Of a stretch of 64,000 nucleotides of DNA, positions 38,601 to 49,000 are shown in pieces. The translations under genes were made by a program, and so were the position numbers. Numbering within the stretch: position 1 is the stretch's first letter; each line of letters opens with the position of its first letter. Under the pieces are notes generated by a model that saw nothing but the letters and a program-made list of their open reading frames with translations, made no database searches and was not told where the DNA came from. Source of the stretch: Owenia fusiformis (taxonomy: Eukaryota > Annelida > Polychaeta > Sabellida > Oweniidae); contig CAIIXF020000008.1 of NCBI GenBank assembly GCA_903813345.2, forward strand, positions 28,148,005 to 28,212,004, written 5' to 3'.

Positions 38601-41600
38601 TTTGATTTACACAGTTATGTAATTTGAATAACTTTCTATAACAATTTAAAAAAACTTCTTTAAATCCGTGGATTATTTGTATGTCAATCAACATTTGCAT
38701 GTTTAATCACATCATGTTCATAAACAGGGTCATCATGTGGTATATCATTCAAGTTTTATACAGATTCAACAAACACACTTTGATAAATCATGAAATTAAG
38801 CCACTTTTCCAAGATTTTAGCATGTAAATGAATGGATCTCTAGCCCAAGTTAAAAGCTGAATAAAAGATGGCAGCACGAGATTTCATTGATTTTTCTGCT
38901 ATTTAGAAACTATCCTATTCATACAAGAATGATCCAAGAATATACAATGATATCTGTCTGGTTGAACACATCTCTTTTTAAATCTTTTTTTTTTTGAATG
39001 TACAATTAAACCAATCATGTATGATGTACTTAAAATGATTAATGGCAATAAAATCTCTTGATAAAAAGAACTAATCTGATAAAACACCTCTCAGTAAAGA
39101 ACACCTCTCTATATGGAACAGTTTTCAAAAACCTCTCATTGGCTTAATCTTAATGATCCTCTATTAGGAGAACATCTGTATATGAGGAACAATAAAGGAA
39201 ACTACTGAAATCGTTCCATTAAGGTTTCAATGTAATGGTATGCATGTAGCCAACCTCAAAGAGGCATCAACCCCTGTTTTCTATGCCAAATTGTTTTGAG
39301 GACTTATTTGAGGGCATCAACCCCTGTTTTCTATGCCAAATTGTTTTGAGGACTTATTTGAGGGCATCAACCCCTGTTTTCTATGCCACATTGTTTTGAG
39401 GACTTATTTGAGGGCATCAACCCCTGTTTTCTATGCCAAAATGTTTTAAGGACTTATTTGTGGGCATCAACCCCTGTTTTCTATGCCACATTGTTTTGCG
39501 GACTTATTTGAGGGGAAGAGATGTTTATGTACCAAGCTGGGTTAATCAGTCCCATTCGTAGTTGGTAGTGGTACATTTCTCACTTGTCCAACACAGAGCA
39601 GATCTTAATGTCGTGTAGGTTTGTTTAGTAATCAATTTTAGAATTTCTGATGAAATATATTTAATAAAGACATATCACTAACTTGTAGGGATGCTGATAA
39701 ACGCCAAGCTCAGCTCGAAAAGCAGAAAAAAGAGAAGGAGAAAGATAAAAATGATAAACTTGCCAAAGAGAAAGAAGATGATGATGACAACAAAGATGAG
39801 AAGAAAGATGAGAGGTGAACAATGATGATTGATGCTTTGCTTGAATAACTGCACTGATTTGTGGAATATCATAACATGTTTTTGCATTTTAGATTCATCT
39901 AATATGAATGTATGTTTGTTCAATCTAACAGCATGGTGTTATTGGTACTACATTACTCAACTGCACTACACTACAATACTCAATTTTATTTTAGCACAGC
40001 AACATTTGAGTGCAGTGACATCGCAAGTGCTTACCCAACTTTTGCTGTGGATATGCAGTATTTTATAATACTATTTATTTACTGGATGTTTGGTTAAGCC
40101 TTAACCATAGGGTTGAACAATGAACATTATGTTACGATGGTTGAACACTGTTTCATATGGTTGAATTTTATGTTTATGGTTGAACATTGTGTCACAGTGT
40201 GTTGGAGTTTATGTCACATGCATGAATATTGTGTCAAATTGTTGAACTTCGCTCACACCCGGTTGAACAATGCATTTCATGGTTGAACACTGAAACACAT
40301 GATTGAACATTGAATCACATGATTGAACACTGAATCACATGATTGAACACTGGATCACATGATTGAACACTGAATCACATGATTGAGCACTGAATGAATG
40401 GCACATTCAATCAAATGGTTGAACACATATGGTCAATATTTTGCTCATGAAGTTGAAACAGAACTTTATAATCTTACACATTTTGTGATTATCTGAATAA
40501 TTGTTCACATAGAAAGAAAATTTTATTTTCAATTTTGGTTCATTGAAACTAAATCTCATTAGAATGTAAAAGATACATGAATGAAAATTCGATGTAATCA
40601 AGCCTTGAATTTGTGAATTTAAACTTTTGATAGAAAAAAGAAAAAGTCGAAGTTCAAAGCACATTCAGTGTTCGCTGATGAGGTTCACGAAGGAACAAAG
40701 TTTTTGTCCATCCATGACTTGGACAAAAAGTCACAATTCTCCATTTCGCTGTTCGCTCTTTGAATCAGAACGTTCGCATATATGGTGCATATATGTACTC
40801 AAAAAGGACAAAATTTGATTGGTCAATATTTTTCAACGATGCATTTCGTGTAGCTATTTGTGAGACCCGAAAGTTCTAAATCAAATTAATTACGCAATTT
40901 TGTTTTTACACCCGCAAGCTAAATAAAAAATGACACCATCGGAATTCTTCTTCTTTGTCATTGAATTAATAGTCAGTATACCAGATTTAATCAATAAAAG
41001 ATTATACAATTAACAACAAAATTCGGAAACGAGTATGTAAGATTTGCTTTCGAACCACTAAACTTGACCTAGATAATAGCGACGTGTCTTCTTTGGTCAA
41101 ATGCTCAGTTGTTTGTGGGTTTTCAACGTAACTCTATAATGTAATATGAAGATGAGTACTTTTATTCAGTTGTTGCATCGATGTTACAGTTTGTAGTGCG
41201 GTAATATTGGCATGAACGTGTTGAAAGTCGAATGGAATTGCTTTTTCCAATATGGCGACTAGTCACGCGACTTCTTCTCTTCCGGAATATACTCCCATTT
41301 TCAATCATTGTTTTCACCCCGTTAGGAGCCAATAAAATGAAAAAAAATATATGTTATATAAAGATTATTAAAAGACTAATTGTTTCTGATAGTTTGTTTT
41401 CTCCGATCGCATGGAGATTCGATCGAAAATATCGCTTGAAAAATGGGTATGAAAATCCCCATGTTAAACCAACGGGGAAAAACAAGGTAGAAAAATTTGT
41501 TCCCCCGCGAACTGCATCATGGGAAATATTTTGACCTTATAAGGAAAAACTTTCGCGCCATCTTTATTAGAGATTCAATACTACCGAATCCGCGATTTTA

Positions 41601-44600
41601 AGAATTGGGAAACTATGTGGATGAGATAGCTTCTATGACAACCATGTAAGTCAGTGATTCAATATATACACCCCTCTCAATAGAATTGGTAATTCAGACT
41701 ATGATTGCCAAACTTATGGAGGTAGTGTACATGTAAAATGGGTTAAGGTCAATATTTATATTTTAGGTTATTTTCAATTGACAAGTTGCTTTCCTTTAAA
41801 AATCAGCTAACAAAAAATTGACTCTTACCCCTCCCAATGAGTAATGGTGCTAAATGCACCGCAAGGTTCAATATTGAGGTATTCACTATTATCACTCAAT
41901 CATCGCTCAATTATCACTCAATTTGTAGCTCCAAATTAAAAGATTCACAGTTGACTAAATGCCTCACTAATTGAAAGCAATCACTCCCAACCACACAGAA
42001 ATTTTCTTTGTAAGCATAATGACTCAGTGAACTCCTGGAGCGTAATCACGTTTTAACCCATTCACTGAGGTTAATTTGATAATTTAACATTACTAATAGA
42101 TGCATGAATGGCGTTACACATTGGAAAATATTTTTTTGGGTAGTGTATATGGAGATGGCTTCTTTTCAAATCCTATAATTAAACACACTTTAGATAACTA
42201 AGGACAATATCAACATCAACTATTCCAAGATATAAAAAACCTAAAAAATGAAACTATATCTATCTACACTACTCAAAGGGCTTATATTTATTATTGAATC
42301 AAGAATTCAGTTTTTTGGGTAGTGTATATGGAAATAGCTTCTTTTCAAATTAGATAACCCCCTCTTAATTGCTTAAATAAACTATAAAAATATTTATTTT
42401 TATGTTCTCCAGAGACGCTGAGCGAAGAGCAGCTGGGATTGCCAAAGTTGTCAAATCTAACGAGGCCATGACGAAAAATACAGACAATCGTACATTAGAG
42501 GGACGGGAGAGCAAGATCGGAGATGGAAAGTCAGATAAACCAGGCTCAGCTTCTACAGAAGCATCTAAATCTATCAGTATTATCAATAAAGAAACAGAGA
42601 AACAGAAAAAAGAAAAGCGAAGGGTAAGTTAAATTCAATTTTTTTTTTGATAATACAGTAAAACCTGCATATCCAAACACGTCCCTAATCAGAACATCTC
42701 TCAATGTGAAGACATTTATGTCCAGATTTCGATCTTCTATTGATTCACATTGTACGCAACCTTGACATGTGAATGACTGCTTATCCAAACTCTTGACTGG
42801 CCCCAGTTGTATTCAGGTTTTACTGTATATAAGGAACACATCAACATGCTTGAACAACAAATGAGCGATGAATCTAAAGTAATGGACAAAATCTATAACA
42901 TACTAAACACAACCAAATAAATATGTAGCTTGACATGAAATATTTCCAAATATCTTACCACAAAAATATTATTTATTTGAATTCAACAGATTGCTGTTAT
43001 GAGTGACATATCAAGAAAATCAATTTTGTGTAAATTACCTAAATTAAATTTATTCATCACATACTTTGAATGTTTAAAAAATGGCGGGGTGTAACAAAAA
43101 GTGTGTTTCGATCTCACAAAACTCACGAAATTATAAAAACACTAATATGAAATTATTCATAAATTTATTCATTTTATTTGATTGATAACTACAATCTATG
43201 TGCTGTATCAAATTCGAAGAAATTCGCAATTGTTTGATTATATCTAATATTTACTTGTAAATAAAATTGGTCTTTCTATGAAATTCATTAATGTTAAGAG
43301 TACATTTTGTTTTATTAATTTATTGGTAAATAAAATTGTATCTATTTAAAGAATGTCATAATTGATTGATTGACTACAAAATTATTGATTTATTCTTAAA
43401 TAGTAAATAAAATGATAAGATAAGTGTTACCAAGAAATTGTCATTTTGACTTTAACTATAATTATACGTATGAAATACTAGTGTTGCACGAATAATAAAA
43501 AGTTATTCCATTTTGTAAAACATTACACACAGATACAAGACTTGAAAATTACATGTAAAATAAAGTATGATTGATTCCTCCAAAATCTAACCTAGAGTGA
43601 GCTCTTTTTAGGAAAAAAACTATAGATTAAATGAAATTGATTTAGGTTTTCCAAAATAGTCAATATTTGAACCCTACCATTAAGATTTAGAGTTTGAAAT
43701 GTTTGTAGCACTTTCAAGTGGTCTGAATATTTCGCTGGAGAGATTAACACTTCACTTTTGATAATAGTTATTAAAACCTATTAATTATTCACTTGTTGTG
43801 CGTCATTCATAAGTTATGGACTCTAGGTGTCAAACAACTATAGTCATATATACTCTTATCTGAGAGCATATTAAGAGAAACTTGTGTTACATTCAGGACA
43901 TTTTCAAATAGTTTAAAAACCTTGCTTTGCAATAGGAATATATTTCCTAGGCGAGTCGGAGAGAAATATTACAATAAAAATGAAGCTTTCGGTGTCAATC
44001 TCAAATAACTCAGTGATAACTACAACATCAGAAAATAATGCTCCGAAACCATCAAAGTCAGAACATTTTAATGCATATGATATGTTTGCCCACCACCTAT
44101 TAACCGAAGGCCACATAAATACATTACAGAAACGACGAAAACAGCTCCAAGGGGAAAACACAATCAAAGACGGGAGTCTATTACCCAAAGTGCCACAGGG
44201 CAATGGGAGCTTTAATAATAGTTTCTCGAGCTCGAATACAACAGGATTTCCACGTATTGCCAACGCAGGTGCAACTTCTACCACAGTGCTTCCTAGTATT
44301 ACCACATCTTTCAAGCCAAAAGCTGCCACGAAGGTAAGAATTTTATCATATGTCACTGCTATCCCGAGAATTTTCCCCTAGTGGGTGCAAATTTCTCATA
44401 TTCACAATTTAGACCAAAATTGGTTAAACTACAATGCAAATTTTTTTCATTTTGTAAGGGGATTGAAATTGATTTTTATCCAAGCCTTATGTAAGCCTTA
44501 TCCAACGTGTATGTAACACCCATGGTCTGGTCCACACAAACTCTCTAAACTGAACTGTTGAGTTTTATATAAGACCATAACTTCTCTTTTTCAAAACCAT

Positions 44601-44935
44601 ACCTGACATGACTAAATCTAATTCTTAATTTTGATATTATATATCTCATGGAATCAATCAAGTAATTCCACGTTTTTACACTTTTCATATTCCCTTTTCC
44701 GATTCAATCATATAATTACCATTAACCAGAACAAGATTTATAATGCCAGACTTCCTGGTTTGTTTGATGTTAATGAGAAGCAAGCAAAATCGCAAATTAC
44801 ATAATAAAGCACAACTATTTAACATCATTTAATAAAACATTTGATATGTTTCAGACTTCAAATGCAGTTGCCACAAAGAATATGTACGGCCATTATTCAC
44901 TGCCATCGATTGACCGCAGAGGCGCAGGATACTGA
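17583..44935 (+). CDS. MOK: MOK protein kinase (MAPK/MAK/MRK overlapping kinase)
   Basis: A Ser/Thr kinase of the MAK/ICK/MOK group, linked to cilium control in other animals. Coding exons: 17583/17595-17601, 18125-18239, 19640-19729, 20969-21039, 25375-25453, 25764-25991, 29185-29286, 29654-29830, 39689-39814, 42413-42623, 43951-44333, 44855-44935. Counting from ATG 17595: Gly-loop GEGTFSEV 11-18, ATP Lys33, helix-C Glu50, HRD Asp128, DFG 145-147, TEY activation motif 159-161, APE 169-171. These positions match human MOK, which favours the second ATG. All phases agree except between 42623 (phase 0) and 43951 (needs one extra base), so a small exon there is missing; 43612-43645 fits but has a weak donor. 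With it the protein would be about 567 aa, longer than human MOK (419 aa), through a Lys/Glu/Asp-rich and Ser/Thr-rich tail. The tail ends [11 protein letters not shown], like the human end. AATAAA follows at 45042. Confidence 0.93.
18125..18239 (+). CDS. MOK: MOK exon 2 (Gly loop and ATP lysine)
   Basis: Encodes [15 protein letters not shown] through [10 protein letters not shown]. Acceptor TATTTTTAG, donor ACAG-GTAAGT. The last 17-20 bases and the donor are amplified in the array that follows. Confidence 0.95.
18224..18790 (+). repeat. 65-bp tandem array that copies the MOK exon 2 splice donor
   Basis: The exon 2 end ACAACATTACGACAG and donor GTAAGTGTCACTTTAAT recur with GT at 18240, 18275, 18340, 18405, 18470, 18535, 18600, 18665 and 18730. 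The first step is 35 bp; the rest are 65 bp. Each full unit also has an acceptor-like AAAACACTTGCAG directly before the 17-base exon copy, so every unit is a potential micro-exon. Using any later donor with retention reads AGG-TAA, a stop. The true exon uses the first donor. Confidence 0.95.
19640..19729 (+). CDS. MOK: MOK exon 3 (helix C)
   Basis: Encodes [17 protein letters not shown] to LNEVV with the helix-C Glu. Acceptor TTTTATTTCAG, donor GTAAGT. Confidence 0.95.
19835..20419 (-). CDS. RAG1 N-terminal-like zinc protein, in a MOK intron
   Basis: A 194-codon frame from ATG at 20419 (context AAAATGG) to TAG. It has C14-x2-C17, then I-H-P at 58-60 with HP-x3-C64-x2-C67, then W93-x6-C100-x2-C103. 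The HP-x3-C-x2-C and W-x6-C-x2-C spacings equal those in the N-terminal zinc-binding region of vertebrate RAG1. After residue 104 it becomes basic and Ser/Thr-rich; RING, core nuclease and DDE parts are absent. Mobile elements encoding only a RAG1 N-terminal-like protein are known from molluscs (N-RAG-TP in Aplysia), and this is the best comparison. A ZAD-type zinc domain is less likely because of the IHP and W-x6-C pattern. It is antisense to MOK, wholly inside intron 3. It could be a whole short element ORF, a first exon or a truncated copy. Confidence 0.65.
   Translation of the reverse strand: MASEKHSLALNTLCRLCGLKVQTEKRKRKGFSIRTCKSFESEIFIKAELNTRYDDQCIHPKNVCERCSRNLQRKDYRFSNDFLNLVQSVNVQWKACSSTCFTCTKYDEQTTFSRWRNKSKKLKYSEKKSTPTSTLTKDSESDSLNDSISGMKSIVERFETSEKTYHKTPEKQSSVGTSVTLGKNDSCEKLLNKT
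20722..20899. repeat. Dispersed GCCCGTAGCC-family repeat, copy B
   Basis: It starts TCATAGCCAGGTTCTCCCC and ends CCTGACTACGGGCCTG, with C runs and AAATTGTCAAAAGTGAACC phrases. It ends about 70 bp before MOK exon 4. Confidence 0.6.
20969..21039 (+). CDS. MOK: MOK exon 4 (hinge)
   Basis: Encodes [20 protein letters not shown], ending LIR. Acceptor TTTCTTTACAG, donor GTAAGT. Confidence 0.95.
22672..22868. mobile_element. Diverged MITE with AAAACCTG ends
   Basis: The left side has CAGTCAGTAAAA...AAAAACCTGTC and the right side ACAGGTTTTACTAC, with GTGAACACCTCTC phrases within. It is related to the cleaner element at 42.66 kb and to partial copies at about 38.3 and 39.1 kb. Ends are approximate. 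Confidence 0.45.
25375..25453 (+). CDS. MOK: MOK exon 5
   Basis: Encodes [20 protein letters not shown] and IDHMH. Acceptor TTTGTTTATAG, donor GTAAGA. The preceding intron is 4.3 kb. Confidence 0.95.
25764..25991 (+). CDS. MOK: MOK exon 6 (catalytic and activation loops)
   Basis: Encodes [22 protein letters not shown], the TEY motif, STRWYRAPE and [13 protein letters not shown]. This exon alone identifies the family. Acceptor CTCTCTTCCAG, donor GTGAGT. Confidence 0.97.
26307..26408. repeat. Perfect 25-bp inverted repeat (hairpin) in a MOK intron
   Basis: TATGACCTGAATCGATTGCA(AACTT) at 26307-26331 pairs exactly with its reverse complement ending at 26408; the loop is about 52 bases. Confidence 0.85.
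27126..27821. mobile_element. piggyBac-like non-autonomous element
   Basis: TTAA flanks both sides (27122-27125 and 27822-27825). Left end CCTTTACCATGCTGCC and right end GGCAGCACGCTAAAGG are inverted copies with two or three mismatches. TTAA targets and CCYTT-type ends are typical of piggyBac. The interior has GTCCGCCGGCAG repeats and no transposase. It lies in the intron between MOK exons 6 and 7. Confidence 0.8.
29185..29286 (+). CDS. MOK: MOK exon 7
   Basis: Encodes [20 protein letters not shown] and [13 protein letters not shown]. Acceptor TTGTTTCAG, donor GTAAGT. Confidence 0.95.
29654..29830 (+). CDS. MOK: MOK exon 8 (end of kinase domain)
   Basis: Encodes [15 protein letters not shown] through [20 protein letters not shown]. 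The open frame continues upstream to 29589 but that part is intron. A 9.9-kb intron follows. Confidence 0.95.
32309..32350 (+). other. Possible cassette (poison) exon in MOK intron 8
   Basis: A 42-base segment between TCATCCACAG and the strong donor GTAGGTAAGTG. In the MOK frame it reads AGG-CAA-TCC-ACT-TTG-TAA, a stop after five codons. No conservation evidence; speculative. Confidence 0.2.
33755..34262. repeat. ACAAT/ATACA microsatellite with a higher-order unit
   Basis: Runs of ACAAT pentamers alternate with a longer phrase (AATTTGAAGTCAGTTTTATA then TGGTTACAATATCATACAAT) that recurs about every 100-130 bp, five times. Confidence 0.9.
34737..34880. repeat. Dispersed GCCCGTAGCC-family repeat, copy C
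   Basis: It starts CAGGCCTCAGGCCAGGGGGA and ends CAAAAGCTGGCTACAGGC, with AAAACTGTCAAAAATCTTCC in the middle. The overlapping open frame at 34640-34972 comes from this repeat. Confidence 0.55.
39261..39513. repeat. 50-bp minisatellite, five copies
   Basis: The unit is GGGCATCAACCCCTGTTTTC then TATGCCAAATTGTTTTGAGG then ACTTATTTGA. Copies are nearly identical, so it is young. It ends about 175 bp before MOK exon 9. Confidence 0.95.
39689..39814 (+). CDS. MOK: MOK exon 9 (charged tail)
   Basis: Encodes [20 protein letters not shown] and a DDDD-containing Lys/Glu/Asp-rich stretch, probably helix or coiled coil. Acceptor ACTTGTAG, donor GTGAAC. Phases fit both neighbours. Confidence 0.85.
40110..40430. 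repeat. 20-bp minisatellite (ACATGATTGAACACTGAATC)
   Basis: Degenerate at the left (GGTTGAACATTGTGTCAC) and nearly exact at 40,290-40,390. It lies in the intron after MOK exon 9. Confidence 0.85.
41240..41570. promoter_or_regulatory. Promoter-like block inside a MOK intron
   Basis: Within 330 bp there are a CCAATATGGCGAC site (YY1-like), CTTCCGGAA (ETS-like), a CACGCGAC CpG cluster and TTTCGCGCCATC (E2F-like joined to an inverted YY1-like core). Such sites cluster in animal core promoters. It could drive a shorter, kinase-less MOK transcript or a non-coding RNA, or be chance. Confidence 0.3.
42413..42623 (+). CDS. MOK: MOK exon 10 (tail)
   Basis: Encodes [20 protein letters not shown] to [13 protein letters not shown], charged and low-complexity. 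Acceptor TATGTTCTCCAG, donor GTAAGT. Confidence 0.85.
42656..42825. mobile_element. 170-bp MITE, TA-flanked, CAGTAAAACCTG ends
   Basis: The left end CAGTAAAACCTG and right end CAGGTTTTACTG are exact inverted copies, each next to TA (42654-42655 and 42826-42827). It is inserted about 30 bp after the donor of MOK exon 10. Confidence 0.85.
43951..44333 (+). CDS. MOK: MOK penultimate exon (Ser/Thr/Asn-rich tail)
   Basis: Open frame with [17 protein letters not shown] and [20 protein letters not shown], then a [13 protein letters not shown] and [15 protein letters not shown] stretch. The start at CCTAG-GCGAG is the best acceptor, though CAATAG (start 43936) is possible. It enters with two bases of a codon, which does not match exon 10. 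Confidence 0.75.
44855..44935 (+). CDS. MOK: MOK last exon
   Basis: 26 codons plus TGA after ATATGTTTCAG; it ends [13 protein letters not shown], resembling the extreme C-terminus of vertebrate MOK. Confidence 0.85.
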   Translation, partial: TSNAVATKNMYGHYSLPSIDRRGAGY

Positions 44936-45041
44936 TTCAACTGCCATCTATGCAGTGTTTTGTATGAAATACAGTAATACTGGCCCAGATGATTGGCTTC
45001 AGAAACTGAGACATAAATGATGTCAGCTCTTCAAAGACTTT

Positions 45042-45047
45042 AATAAA
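45042..45047 (+). terminator. Candidate poly(A) signal of MOK
   Basis: AATAAA about 107 bases after the MOK stop codon, the first on this strand. Confidence 0.5.
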
Positions 45048-46405
45048 GCTATGCTGACATCATGCAGTAACAGGATATGACATCCCAAGATTGTCACATG
45101 ACATCACCAAACTGTGTCTGACTTCACTAAACTATGTCAGCCAAGGGACTTGCATAATGCATTTAGTGTTTGAGCTTTTGCATTAGGTAGGACAGAGAGA
45201 TCCTGCTTCATATAGTACATAGTAGACCCAGCTAAAGGAGACCCTTGAAATGAGCCGCTCACATTTTGCAATAACTTTTTGTTGAAATTTTTTCGAATTT
45301 TTTTGTTCAGAAAATTCAGTCAAACAGTTGTACTTGCATCTACAACTTATTGCATTTTGAGGGTCAGCCTGTACTTCAGAGCAGTCTCATATGACAAAGA
45401 GTACTCCAGGTGACAGATGAAGTAGATCATTGGGATATACATATTTTTAATGTAGATAGGATCTAGGACCCAAGTCTGATGGAGATACTGCCATCCAATC
45501 AGAGAACAGGGGTACAATCTTTGGGGATTAAAGGTCTCATTTAAATAGAGGACATGATGACACTGACCTGTTTTATGTCTGAACTGGGACTGAGAGTGTG
45601 AGAATCTCAATTTGGGTGAGATAAAAAACAATAAAACAATGGCATTTAATGTTTGTAATGATTAGAAGAGGACGAAGGGCTAAAATAACTAATTTTTATG
45701 TTTGGCATATTCTTTGTAGATAAGAAGGATAGGAGCAGGAAAAAGAAAAAAAAGAAAAAGGGAATTAAATATGTGAGATAGAAACATATGTTCCACATAT
45801 TATTTATAATTATTAAGTACTGTAGTTAGAAATAGATGAGAAAGGATATGTCAGACATTATATTCAATTATTTTGGCCTAATTAGATAATGTTATGTATC
45901 AATGCCTATTCTCATGTAGAGCATCAGAAATGGTTAACTGCAAAAACAGTTCATGTTTTTGTAGAAATGTCAATGATAAGCCATCCAGTCACGTGACACT
46001 TGCAAGGGATCATGGGAGAATACTCCTCTGGAATCCTCCTCCTTATCCGTCCAAAAAAGGATCTCAAAAAGTATTATTTTATATGTGTAAATTTTATATA
46101 AAAAGTGTACATAGTGAACATAAAATGTAAAAAGAGAATATATTTATGATATGATTTGTATAATATTTTAGTACAAATAGTACAAACAGGACATCGTTAA
46201 ATAGATATTTAATTTGTAGTGGCCTCAGAGTCGAGGGCTTGACAAAGTAAATAAAATAAAAGGAGATTTATTTTTAGTTGTTTACAACTGAACAAATCAG
46301 TCGCCAAAAACTTATAAGATGAATATGGGAAATCTCAGTATACAATGAAATTAGAAAAATAGAAAATGTTCTAATCAATGTTTGGAATGTATTTCGATTC
46401 ATGTT

Positions 46406-46835
46406 CATTGTAGTCATCACTTGTATATTGTAGTCATCACTTGAACACCATTGTAGTCATCACTTGCTCATTGTAGTCATCATTTGTGCACCATAGTAGT
46501 CATCACTTGCTCATTGTAGTCATCACTTGTGCACTATTGTAGTCATCACTTGCTCATTGTAGTCATCACTTGAACACCATTGTAGTCATCACTTGCTCAT
46601 TGTAGTCATCACTTGAACACCATTGTAGTCATCACTTGCTCATTGTAGTCATCACTTGAACACCATTGTAGTCATCACTTGCTCATTGTAGTCATCACTT
46701 GAACACCATTGTAGTCATCACTTGCTCATTGTAGTCATCACTTGTTCACCATTGTAGTTATCACTTGTGCACTATTGTAGTCATCACTTGCTCATTGTAG
46801 TCATCACTAGTTCATTTCAAGTTACCCATGGTTCA
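46406..46835. repeat. Two-level minisatellite (ATTGTAGTCATCACTTG)
   Basis: The 17-base core is followed alternately by CTC and AACACC, giving 20- and 23-bp units that form a 43-bp higher-order pair repeated about eight times. Confidence 0.9.
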
Positions 46836-47089
46836 TTGGAGTCATCATCTGAGGGAATTGTATTTTTATTTTTTTATTATTTATTATTGAAAAGGGTTCA
46901 TACAACCATATTCCAGTATAATACATACCGTATTTGCTGTAATTGGCGCCCAAGTTCCTATTAGCACCCCCCCCCCCCAGACTTTTGGAGGCCCGAGGTT
47001 GAGTCCCTGGGTGAAGAATCAACAATCATTAGGGTCAAACTTAAGAAATTAAGTGGGTGATTATAGAGTACTTTATAGAGTATGTTTTT

Positions 47090-48205
47090 ATGTCACCACC
47101 AAAAGTGGTGACATATTGTTATGGTCTCCGTTTTTTTTTGCGACGGCGGTTGGTGGTTGGCGTCCGGCGTCCGGCGTCTGTAACAATTTCTTACAACTTC
47201 CTATAACTTAACAAATACTGTTTAGACTGACTTCAATTTTTTTCTAAATCATCTACATGTTCTCAGAAGTTCAAATCTGACTTTAGATTTGACATTTGAC
47301 CTTCAATGACCTTCTCAAGGTCAAAAAGGTCTTTTTTCAACTTGCTTCACATTGACTAAATTTTTTTCAAAATCATCTACATGTTCTCAGAAATTCAAAT
47401 CTGACTTTAGATTTGACTTTAGATTTGACATTTGACCTTCAAATCTGACTTTAGATTTGACATTTGACCTTCAATGACCTTCTCAAGGTCAAAAAAGGTC
47501 AAAAAGGTCTGTTTTCAACTTGCTTCAAATTGACTAAATTTTTTTTTCAAAATCATCTACGTGTTCTCAGAAATTCAAATCTGACTTAAGATTTGACTTA
47601 AGATTTGACATTTGACCTTCAATGACCTTCTCAAGGTCAAAAAAGGCCAAAAAGGTCTGTTTTCAACTTGCTTCAAATTGACTAAAAAATTTTTTCAAAA
47701 TCATCTACGTGTTCTCAGAAATTCAAATCTGACTTCAGATTTGACATTTGACCTTCAATGACCTTCTCAAAGTCAAAAAAGGTCAAAAAGGTCTTTTTTC
47801 AACTTGCTTCAAATTGACTAAATTTTTTTTTCAAAATCATCTACATGTTCTCAGAAATTCAAATATGACTTTAGATTTGAGATTTGACCTTTAATGACCT
47901 TCTCAAGGTCAAAAAAGGTCAAAAAGGTCTGTTTTCAACTTGCTTCAAATTGACCAAATTTTTTTTTCAAAATCATCTACATCTTTTCAGAAGTTCAAAT
48001 TTGACTTTACAAGTTCTCAGAAGTTCAAATCTGACTTTAGATTTGACCTTTGACCTTCAATGACCTTCTCAAGGTCAAAAAGGTCTTTTTTCAACTTGCT
48101 TCAAATTGACTAAAAAAAATTTCAAAATCATCTACGTGTTCTCAGAAATTCAAATCTGACTTAAGATTTGACATTTGACCTTCAATGACCTAACTAGGTG
48201 GTGAC
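47090..48205. repeat. Tandem repeat of AAGGTCA-rich units in a dispersed element
   Basis: It starts with ACCACCAAAAGTGGTGACAT and a GGCGGTTGGTGGTTGGCGTC head, then seven or so units of about 137-178 bp (CAACTTGCTTCAAATTGAC, AAATCATCTACATGTTCTCA, ACATTTGACCTTCAATGACC, TTCTCAAGGTCAAAAAGGTC). It ends AGGTGGTGACATTTTGTCA, inversely matching the start. The short inverted ends suggest one mobile unit with expanded inner tandem repeats. Confidence 0.85.
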
Positions 48206-48894
48206 ATTTTGTCATGTTAATGCCTTGTTAACATTTATAGTGTGTTCATTTTGCTGGAATATGGATGAATAGATCGCATGAGTGATTCTATTTTAAATGA
48301 ACAATAATATAAAGTGAAACATTGCAAACTGTCAACATTATTTAGAAATCACTCTTTACATTCAAAGTATGGTACATGTATGATTTAATGCATCTGACAT
48401 AGAAAATATATCAGTATTATACAACTTTGTGGCACTGAGTTGGCCAACCTCATAAGGTAAAGAGTATAAGTATTACCTTATAAAGCAGAATTGATGATTA
48501 TGTTACCATACAAGGTGCTGTATTTATCAGTAGATTATCTTGTGAGACAATTTTTATCAATATCACGCTATGAGGTAGTATTACCTTATAAGGCAGTGTT
48601 GATTAATATTACCTTATAAGGAAATGATGATCAGTATTACCCCACAATACAATTCAGTGTTAATAAGCCATATTTTTTACATTAGAATGAACACTTTAAG
48701 ATTTTAAACCAAAGACAGTTATACATGATATAGGTACAGCAAAATTTCATGTATGCACAAAAAAGAATAATTTATATTTTAAATGTAAAATGAAAAATGG
48801 AAATAAATTCTGTGGCTATGACCCTTCAATGTGTTATAAAATTGCTATTTATGTTATCTGTAAAAGACACTCTACAAAAGGCACAATCAGGGGC

Positions 48895-48943
48895 GAACTC
48901 CCGTGCAGTGATATATCTATATGGAAACACTGCACAGGAGTTC
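48895..48943. repeat. Compact hairpin
   Basis: GAACTCCCGTGCAGTG (48895-48910) pairs with CACTGCACAGGAGTTC (48928-48943) with a single C-A mismatch around a 17-base loop. CAG/CTG can extend the stem past an internal bulge. Confidence 0.75.
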
Positions 48944-49000
48944 AAATCTGGGGTATTAGGCATTCTGATACTCATAGCATCTCTTTTTGTTGCATCGCAG

